12,350 nt of DNA from an uncultured Atopobium sp. (GTDB taxonomy: Bacteria > Actinomycetota > Coriobacteriia > Coriobacteriales > Atopobiaceae), in contig USKU01000033.1 of assembly GCA_900555335.1 (NCBI GenBank), positions 1 through 12,350 on the forward strand. The letters are read 5' to 3'. The translations under genes and the position numbers were made by a program. The notes beneath the pieces were generated by a model, which did no database searches, was not told the DNA's origin, and saw only the letters and a program-made list of their open reading frames with translations. Numbering within the stretch: position 1 is the stretch's first letter; each line of letters starts with the position of its first letter. Shown here piece after piece: positions 7,561-12,350 of this stretch.

Positions 7561-8133
7561 ATGAAGCGTAGCTCTAGGATGAGCAAGTTCTTTACTGCAA
7601 TTTTTGTACTACTGGTAACGTCAGCCTTGAGTGTGGGCATTTTGTCTGGCTGCTCACAAACAGAAAACAAACAAGACCAGACACAATCCACCACGTCAGA
7701 ACAAAAAGAAGAGAAGAAAGACGAGAAAAAAGAGGATTCTTCTAGCTCCTCTAGCTCCTCATCAAACAATTCAAACGCAACCGGCTATGGCACCTATCAT
7801 ATTCCTGATGGATTCAGCTTTGATAACAGCCTGTATCCAGATCTGCAAATTACTACGCAGGTTGATAAAGACAGCCTCTGGCCAATCATTATTCGCATTG
7901 AGGGTACAGCAGACCAGTTTGATTTGATGAGAAAAGCAACTATCGATGCGGCTCAGAGGGCTCAGGTACTTGAGTCTGCAGAAGAGATTGGCAACACTGT
8001 TGACCAGGCCCTCGCACATCCATCCAACTATAACCTGACTGACTGTGCAATTCTTACTTCTGCACCAGAGTCGTACCGTAAGACCTACGTTATTACGTTT
8101 ACCGTAAAGAGCCACTACGAGGTTAAGAAGTAG
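7561..8133 (+). CDS. Putative lipoprotein of unknown function
   Basis: I do not recognise this 190-residue protein. It begins with a basic n-region (KRSSRMSK), a hydrophobic core (~10-27) and a lipobox LSGC with C31, so it is probably a lipoprotein anchored to the outer face of the membrane. A low-complexity, unstructured tether follows: a Glu/Lys-rich stretch (~47-58) and a run of nine serines (~60-68). The remaining ~115 residues, from about Y75, form a compact region with alternating polar and hydrophobic residues; the helix FDLMRKATIDAAQRAQV is evident around 120-136. A single Cys (~163) lies in the mature domain. GGAGGT lies 3 bases before the ATG, close but acceptable; M7 is the alternative start. 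It is probably monocistronic, with no clear promoter seen, and is followed by hairpins at 8132-8146 and 8178-8213. Confidence 0.8.
   Translation: MKRSSRMSKFFTAIFVLLVTSALSVGILSGCSQTENKQDQTQSTTSEQKEEKKDEKKEDSSSSSSSSSNNSNATGYGTYHIPDGFSFDNSLYPDLQITTQVDKDSLWPIIIRIEGTADQFDLMRKATIDAAQRAQVLESAEEIGNTVDQALAHPSNYNLTDCAILTSAPESYRKTYVITFTVKSHYEVKK
7741..7758 (+). repeat. Tandem 9-bp repeat encoding serines
   Basis: Two exact copies of TCTAGCTCC lie in frame inside the lipoprotein's serine run and encode six of its nine consecutive serines. Copy number could change by slippage in steps of three residues without a frameshift, altering only the length of the tether. Confidence 0.7.
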
Positions 8134-8177
8134 TACGAATCGTACTGCTTATTAGCTTTGTTGTAACAAACATTGTT

Positions 8178-8213
8178 CCCAAATGGCGCTCGCTTGTGCG
8201 AGCGCCATTTGGG
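8178..8213. terminator. Perfect 16-bp stem hairpin between convergent lipoprotein and hsdR
   Basis: CCCAAATGGCGCTCGC (8178-8193) and its exact reverse complement (8198-8213) enclose a TTGT loop. It lies 44 bp after the lipoprotein stop and 69 bp beyond the end of the restriction locus, so it is well placed as a bidirectional transcription stop. The following bases on the plus strand (TTCATCTCATTTATT) are only moderately T-rich, so it is a less classic intrinsic terminator than its stem suggests. It also lies at the boundary between the ordinary chromosomal genes and the AT-richer restriction island. Confidence 0.65.
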
Positions 8214-8282
8214 TTCATCTCATTTATTATTTAAGAGGCATTTGTTCGATTATGTCTAACGATTCCAGTAGACTCCGATTTG

Positions 8283-9125
8283 TCATCTTCTCGTATCATC
8301 ATGTGTATCAGCTAAAAAGGGACTACCTACACCAAAGAATTGTTCAAAAAAGGTCTTGAACTTTGTAATTACATCTTGTTTCTTGGTAGCTCTGTTTCCG
8401 CCATCAAAGCGAGATATAGGAGGCATTAGATTATCTATATTTGTTCCTGTAGTCTTAAGTTCACCATCACGAAAAGCGCTCTCAATGAACTTTCTTGTTT
8501 CAGGTTCTTTCAGTTTTTCATCTTTAATAAGCTGATCAAGCGCTTCTTCTCGTTCTTTTGTAACATAATCTTGCCACTCAGCAATAACATCATAATCATC
8601 ATTATTATTAATTCTTGAAATAAATGTCTCGATGAGTGCCTTTTTACTGCGCAGTTCAGGACTAGCGTCAACGGCTTTCTTAATGGTTCCAAGCAGTTCC
8701 TTGTCTTCACAGTGACTATCGTGATACTTCTTTACAAGCATGAAAATGTAATCAATATCGATTTCAATCTGATTAATAAGCTCAACTTCAAAGACAATAT
8801 CATCGTTAATAACAGTGCTTTCTCCTCGTTCTCTTCTATTTATCCATTCATCATGAAGATCCTGATATCTACTGAGATAATCTTGTAAATCACGCTCAGA
8901 AATCAATTCCAAGCCCATAAATTCATCAAATGACAATAAGATATTGCGCATACGCAGAATTGCGCCAAAGAGTGAAATAAAATCCTTCTGATTTTGCTCA
9001 CCAAAAATCTGTGGCTCAGTAAGTGGAAACTTAGATGTTAGGTCTTCCATCATATCGATATAGCCGGAATGCATCTTTCCACTAATGTCCTCATAACCAT
9101 AGTAGTAGTCTTTGAATCCCCTCAT
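8283..9125 (-). pseudogene. hsdR: hsdR C-terminal fragment (type IC R subunit assembly domain), separated by frameshift
   Basis: This frame encodes the C-terminal ~280 residues that belong to the HsdR encoded just upstream. It starts at MRGFKDYYYG. The frame stays open a further 15 codons before this ATG and reads TISLFGDKNAGGIVL, which matches the EcoR124I R-subunit segment AITLFGDKN and what follows it. The rest is the mainly helical region that holds R on the methylase core, including NQKDFISLFG (~45-54), NDDIVFEVELINQIEIDIDYI (~105-125, with the conserved DDxVFEV) and GVGSPF near the end. As a separate ORF it lacks every catalytic motif. No good Shine-Dalgarno precedes the ATG, but it lies only 5 bases after the stop of the upstream frame, so reinitiation is conceivable. 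Otherwise this is the dead 3' part of a broken gene. Confidence 0.85.
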
Positions 9126-9130
9126 TAGAA

Positions 9131-11440
9131 CTATGCCGCCAGCATTCTTATCTCCGAACAGAGAAATCGTTTTTGTAAATTACGGAAGCATACGATATTA
9201 CCGAAAGTCTTGATAGAGTTAAGGATTCTATTGGTTCTTGAGAAAGCCTGAATCAGTCCGTGCATCTTCAGGTTCTTATCTACCCACAACGTATTCAGCG
9301 TAGTGGCATCAAAGCCAGTCAGGAACATATTTACTACAATTAGCAGGTCAAGCTCCTTATTTTTCATACGGAGAGATACGTCCTTGTAGTAGTTTTGGAA
9401 CTTATCACTATCTGTCGAATAGTTCGTGTGGAACATCTCGTTATAATCGCTAATTGCTGACTCAAGGAAGTCTCTTGAGGACTGGTCGAGCGCAGATGTA
9501 TCTTCGGAGTTTTCTTCATCAAGGATTCCGCTGGTATATTCATCGTACTCGGCCTCATTTGCCCCATAACTATAAATGGTTGCTATACGAAGCTTCTTAG
9601 TAGGGTCAGCTGCCATTTGCCTCTTGAATTCCTGATAGTACAGCTTGGCCATCGGTACAGATGCAACTGCAAAAATGGAGTTAAATCCATTGATACGCTG
9701 TTTTTCCTTAATCTCGTCAACAGCGCCATTCTTGCCAGAAGCAACCTCTGAGATATTCTTTAGGGTGTTATAGATATAAGTCTTATCCCTACGGTAGGTC
9801 TTCTTATCGAAATTATTAAGGATATATTCGGTTACAAGCTTAATACGCTCTGGAGCCATCATTGCCTTTTCACGAGCGATATCCCAGACTTGTTCATCAT
9901 CGATGTCTTCACCCATGTCCATAGTCTTGATGTAATCAACTCTGAACGGAAGAACGTTCTTGTCATTAATAGCATCAACAATGGTATATGTGTGAAGTTG
10001 ATCACCAAAAGTCTGCTCTGTTGTAAAGAACTGAGGCTTACGAACGCTTCCGGCGTTGGCAGGGAAAATAGGTGTGCCTGTAAATCCAAACAGATGATAT
10101 TTTTTAAAGCTCTTTACAATAGCTGTATGCATATCGCCAAACTGACTTCTGTGACATTCATCAAAGATAATAACCACATGTTTGTTGTAGACTTCATGCT
10201 CCTTATTCTTCTTGATGAAGGTAGCAAGTTTCTGGATAGTTGTAATGATGATATGGGCATTGCTATCCTCTAACTGCTTTTTGAGAATAGCAGTAGAAGT
10301 ATTGCTGTTAGCAGCTCCCTTTTCAAAACGGTCATATTCCTTCATCGTCTGGTAGTCAAGATCCTTTCGGTCTACAACAAATAAAACCTTATCGATGAAA
10401 GGGAGTAATGACGCCTGTCTTGCTGTCTTAAAGGAAGTCAGAGTTTTACCGGAACCTGTGGTATGCCAGATGTATCCGCCACCAGCAATATCACCATACT
10501 TTTTATAGTTATTTGCAATTTCAATACGGTTCAAAATACGTTCAGTAGCAGTAATCTGATACGGGCGCATAACCATAAGCATATTCTCGGATGTGAAAAT
10601 GCAGTACTTGGTCAGTATATTGAGAATTGTATGCTTTGCAAAAAATGTCCTTGTAAAGTCAATCAGATCAGGTATAACACGGTTATTCGCATCCGCCCAG
10701 AAAGAAGTAAACTCGAAGCTGTTACTTGTCTTACCTTTCTTGGTATTCGCAGTTGCATTTACATCCTTAATGGCATTGGAACGCGTGCTGTTAGAATAGT
10801 ACTTGGTTTCTGTACCGTTTGAAATTACGAAAATCTGAACGTAATCAAATAAGCCACAGCCTGCCCAGAAGGAATCACGCAGATATCTGTTTATCTGATT
10901 AAACGCCTCACGGATAGCAACACCCCTGCGTTTTAGTTCCACATGCACTAGTGGGAGACCATTTACAAGGATAGTAACATCGTAACGATTGTCATGCTTT
11001 GCTCCATCAGCAGTACCTATAACGTACTGATTGATTACTTGCAAGAAGTTCTTGTGAATATTTTTCTTATCGATTAGGGTAATATTCTTAGAACTTCCGT
11101 CATCGCGTATTAAAACCTGGATATTGTCTTCCTGAATCTTACGAGTCTTTTCAACAATCTCTTCATTTTGATTAGCAATAGAATCTTTGAAAAATCTTTC
11201 CCATTCAGCCTCAGAGAATTGATAGTTATTAAGCTTTTCAAGCTGAGTACGCAGGTTAGTAATCAAATCCTTTTCGCGATGAATTGTAAGGTATTCATAA
11301 CCTTGTTCAGTGAGCATAGTAATGAATTCTTTTTCTAAAGCTGCTTCAGACTGATATCCTGTGGAGCGTGTTTTTATCGGCTCATATTCTGTAACAACCG
11401 TATTCTCTGTTGTCTGTGCGACGATATTAAAATATGACAT
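9131..11440 (-). CDS. hsdR: Type I restriction enzyme R subunit (HsdR), EcoR124I/type IC-like, frame broken near the end
   Basis: This frame encodes 769 residues of the ATP-dependent DNA translocase/nuclease of a type I system. In order: the PD-(D/E)xK nuclease (D154 in RYDVTI, then E168 and K170 in HVELKRRG, with QINRY downstream); helicase motif I TTGSGKT (327-333); DECH (427-430); GFTGTP (452-457); FLTGFD (706-711); and QAFSRTNR (731-738). Spacing and wording follow EcoR124I HsdR (~1038 aa). After residue K757 (FRNLQK) the frame leaves the family and ends with about 12 unrelated residues, while the true continuation lies in the -1 frame. ATG 11440 has AGGTGA upstream and follows hsdS by 17 bp. 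The product would keep nuclease and motor domains but lack the C-terminal domain that docks on the methylase, so restriction is probably lost unless frameshifting or split assembly rescues it. Confidence 0.92.
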   Translation of the reverse strand: MSYFNIVAQTTENTVVTEYEPIKTRSTGYQSEAALEKEFITMLTEQGYEYLTIHREKDLITNLRTQLEKLNNYQFSEAEWERFFKDSIANQNEEIVEKTRKIQEDNIQVLIRDDGSSKNITLIDKKNIHKNFLQVINQYVIGTADGAKHDNRYDVTILVNGLPLVHVELKRRGVAIREAFNQINRYLRDSFWAGCGLFDYVQIFVISNGTETKYYSNSTRSNAIKDVNATANTKKGKTSNSFEFTSFWADANNRVIPDLIDFTRTFFAKHTILNILTKYCIFTSENMLMVMRPYQITATERILNRIEIANNYKKYGDIAGGGYIWHTTGSGKTLTSFKTARQASLLPFIDKVLFVVDRKDLDYQTMKEYDRFEKGAANSNTSTAILKKQLEDSNAHIIITTIQKLATFIKKNKEHEVYNKHVVIIFDECHRSQFGDMHTAIVKSFKKYHLFGFTGTPIFPANAGSVRKPQFFTTEQTFGDQLHTYTIVDAINDKNVLPFRVDYIKTMDMGEDIDDEQVWDIAREKAMMAPERIKLVTEYILNNFDKKTYRRDKTYIYNTLKNISEVASGKNGAVDEIKEKQRINGFNSIFAVASVPMAKLYYQEFKRQMAADPTKKLRIATIYSYGANEAEYDEYTSGILDEENSEDTSALDQSSRDFLESAISDYNEMFHTNYSTDSDKFQNYYKDVSLRMKNKELDLLIVVNMFLTGFDATTLNTLWVDKNLKMHGLIQAFSRTNRILNSIKTFGNIVCFRNLQKRFLCSEIRMLAA
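9169..9178 (-). other. Frameshift point in hsdR at an A5 run
   Basis: On the coding (minus) strand the sequence is TTACAAAAACGATTTCTC. The upstream frame reads TTA CAA AAA CGA; the downstream frame reads AAA ACG ATT TCT CTG. One extra A in the run would join them as LQKTISLFGDK. Comparison with EcoR124I, where about seven residues lie between the equivalent Leu and the Ile before LFGDK, fits a deletion of about 13 bases equally well. A -1 ribosomal slip on the A run (T run at 9170-9174) would also restore the frame, but this is not a full X XXY YYZ heptamer of the efficient kind. A sequencing error cannot be excluded. Confidence 0.75.
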
Positions 11441-11457
11441 CAGCGTTCACCTGTTTC

Positions 11458-12339
11458 TTACAGTTCTTTAAACGAAAGCAGTTTGTCTCTGTAATATTCG
11501 TATTGCTTCTGACGTGCTTCAATTTCAGCAGGAAGGCCTGAAGAAATATCATCTACTAATATTTCAAAATGCTCCAATATATCTACAATTTTCTTTTGTT
11601 TTTTTAACGATGGTAGAGGAATTGTAATTCCTTGTATTAGAGATGAATTTAAATCACCTCGTGTTCCTTGTTTCCTAGCCAATAATTCTTCATACTGGTT
11701 ACATACACAGAAAAATATATATTTATATAGTGCCTTGGTTTCATCAATTTCTAAATTCAAGCAATGTTGATTTGTTGTTGCCTTAATTTTATTGATTGCA
11801 CACCTACCAGCAGTGGCTCCTGAAATTGCAACAATTACACAATTCTTGGGAATCCATTTTGCAGAGGTTTTATTTACTGCTTCTTCCGTAATATACGAAT
11901 TAACTTCTGTAATTTCATTAAATCGCACATCCTGCGTACGAATCCATGGAATAGAACCATTTGTATAATAATCCGCAACTCCTTTTTTAGGAGTTCCGCC
12001 AGAACTACTTTTCTTTACAACGCTTTTCAATTCAACCATCTCAGCATCGTCATTTTTGAAAAGAAGAATATTTCTATAATACTCATATTGTTTCTTACGA
12101 GCTGTAAGCTCCGCTGTAAGCTCCGCTGTAAGCTCCGTGAAATTGTCCAGAATACGGACAATTTCACTCTGCACCTCAAGAGGTGGCACAGGGATTTCAA
12201 AGTCCTCTGTAACTTTGAGTGAAATCTGCGGCAGGGAACCCATTCCAGACGCAGCTTCTCTAAACTTGCTCATGTTGTTCTTCAACACATAATAAAGAAA
12301 TTTGACCGCAATTTTGTTTTTGTGCGTATATGCCCACAT
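11458..12339 (-). CDS. hsdS: Type I specificity subunit (HsdS), C-terminal two-thirds, 5' end broken or off-window
   Basis: This frame carries the end of target recognition domain 1 (~1-35), the central conserved region (~36-95: LPQISLKVTEDFEIP, PLEVQSEIVRILDNF, then TELTAELTAELTA at 68-80 and KKQYEYYR), a complete second recognition domain (~100-235, starting GGTPKKG and PWIRTQDV) and the distal conserved region (~240-293, IPLPSLKKQKKIVDIL, QKQYEYYRDKLLSF). HsdS reads the two halves of the bipartite DNA target and anchors HsdM and HsdR. Normal HsdS is about 400 residues, so roughly 100 or more N-terminal residues are absent. The codon directly before ATG 12339 is an in-frame TAG, so this frame does not simply continue into the missing part. 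Either a nonsense or frameshift lesion lies here, or a half-length product is made. hsdM is presumably upstream, beyond 12350. Confidence 0.88.
   Translation of the reverse strand: MWAYTHKNKIAVKFLYYVLKNNMSKFREAASGMGSLPQISLKVTEDFEIPVPPLEVQSEIVRILDNFTELTAELTAELTARKKQYEYYRNILLFKNDDAEMVELKSVVKKSSSGGTPKKGVADYYTNGSIPWIRTQDVRFNEITEVNSYITEEAVNKTSAKWIPKNCVIVAISGATAGRCAINKIKATTNQHCLNLEIDETKALYKYIFFCVCNQYEELLARKQGTRGDLNSSLIQGITIPLPSLKKQKKIVDILEHFEILVDDISSGLPAEIEARQKQYEYYRDKLLSFKEL
11460..12100 (-). repeat. Diverged pair of hsdS conserved-region repeats flanking TRD2
   Basis: The segment at ~12057-12100 (ARKKQYEYYRNILLFK) and that at ~11466-11515 (ARQKQYEYYRDKLLSFK) are homologous copies bracketing the second recognition domain. 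They are clearly similar in DNA but not identical. In HsdS such repeats give the protein its pseudo-symmetry and are where recognition domains are swapped by recombination. The divergence here argues against frequent exchange within this gene. Confidence 0.6.
12102..12137 (-). repeat. Three exact 12-bp repeats encoding ELTA (TAEL) in hsdS
   Basis: CTGTAAGCTCCG on the plus strand is repeated three times without a mismatch (12102-12113, 12114-12125, 12126-12137), with one further matching base at 12101. On the coding strand each unit supplies four residues in frame, giving TELTAELTAELTA. The repeat sits in the central spacer between the two recognition domains. In EcoR124I and its EcoR124II variant, two versus three TAEL units change the non-specific gap of the target by one base. 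This copy number therefore probably sets target spacing here too, and it can change by slippage or unequal recombination without breaking the frame. Confidence 0.92.
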
Positions 12340-12350
12340 CTAATTTTTGA

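Noticed and set aside
8132..8146. AGTACG-AAT-CGTACT palindrome at the lipoprotein stop codon
   Set aside because: A 6-bp stem overlapping the stop with no T run; too short to name as a terminator or operator.
9890..10822. Plus-strand ORFs of 119-127 codons opposite hsdR
   Set aside because: They lie entirely inside the conserved helicase region of hsdR, lack Shine-Dalgarno sites and give Cys/Ile-rich proteins typical of antisense shadows.
12102..12137. Tandem repeats considered as a CRISPR array or replication iterons
   Set aside because: The units are only 12 bp, directly adjacent without spacers, and encode the known TAEL motif in frame inside hsdS.

Overview
The window looks like part of a chromosome of moderate G+C. 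I lean towards a host-associated actinobacterium of the Coriobacteriia (Atopobium/Lancefieldella-like). The leaning rests on the Uup-like ABC-F protein, whose second Walker B region reads DEPGNDLD, a form I associate with actinobacteria, on the middling base composition, and on the mix of core and acquired genes. This is inference from the reading, not a database result.

Layout. (1) 2-6071, plus strand: a tight run of four genes. These are the 3' part of nfo (endonuclease IV), a Uup-like ABC-F ATPase, and two ABC half-transporters. Successive junctions overlap by 1 bp, abut exactly, and overlap by 1 bp, so the genes are probably co-transcribed. The half-transporters carry complementary degenerate and intact ATP-site motifs and very likely form one asymmetric heterodimeric exporter. 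The operon ends at a 14-bp hairpin that probably also stops the convergent gene beyond it. (2) 6238-7054, minus strand: an AT-rich SAM-dependent methyltransferase gene, with a 10-bp inverted repeat just upstream, lies directly downstream of a tRNA-Pro(GGG) gene that has its own small terminator. (3) 7134-8133, plus strand: a single-domain O6-alkylguanine-DNA alkyltransferase-like gene behind a good sigma-70-type promoter, then an unrecognised lipoprotein. The block ends near a perfect 16-bp stem hairpin. (4) 8283-12350, minus strand: the downstream part of an AT-richer type I restriction-modification locus, in the order [hsdM presumably off-window]-hsdS-hsdR.

The restriction locus is the most interesting part. 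HsdR resembles the EcoR124I (type IC) family and keeps its nuclease and motor motifs. Its frame is broken at residue ~757, so the C-terminal assembly domain (280 codons) lies in another frame. HsdS carries three exact copies of a 12-bp unit encoding the ELTA/TAEL repeat between its two recognition halves. In EcoR124I-type enzymes the number of these repeats sets the gap length in the DNA target. The visible hsdS frame also meets a stop codon directly before its first ATG, inside what should be the first target recognition domain. Taken together, the locus looks like a decaying or switchable type IC system in which restriction may be off and specificity may vary.
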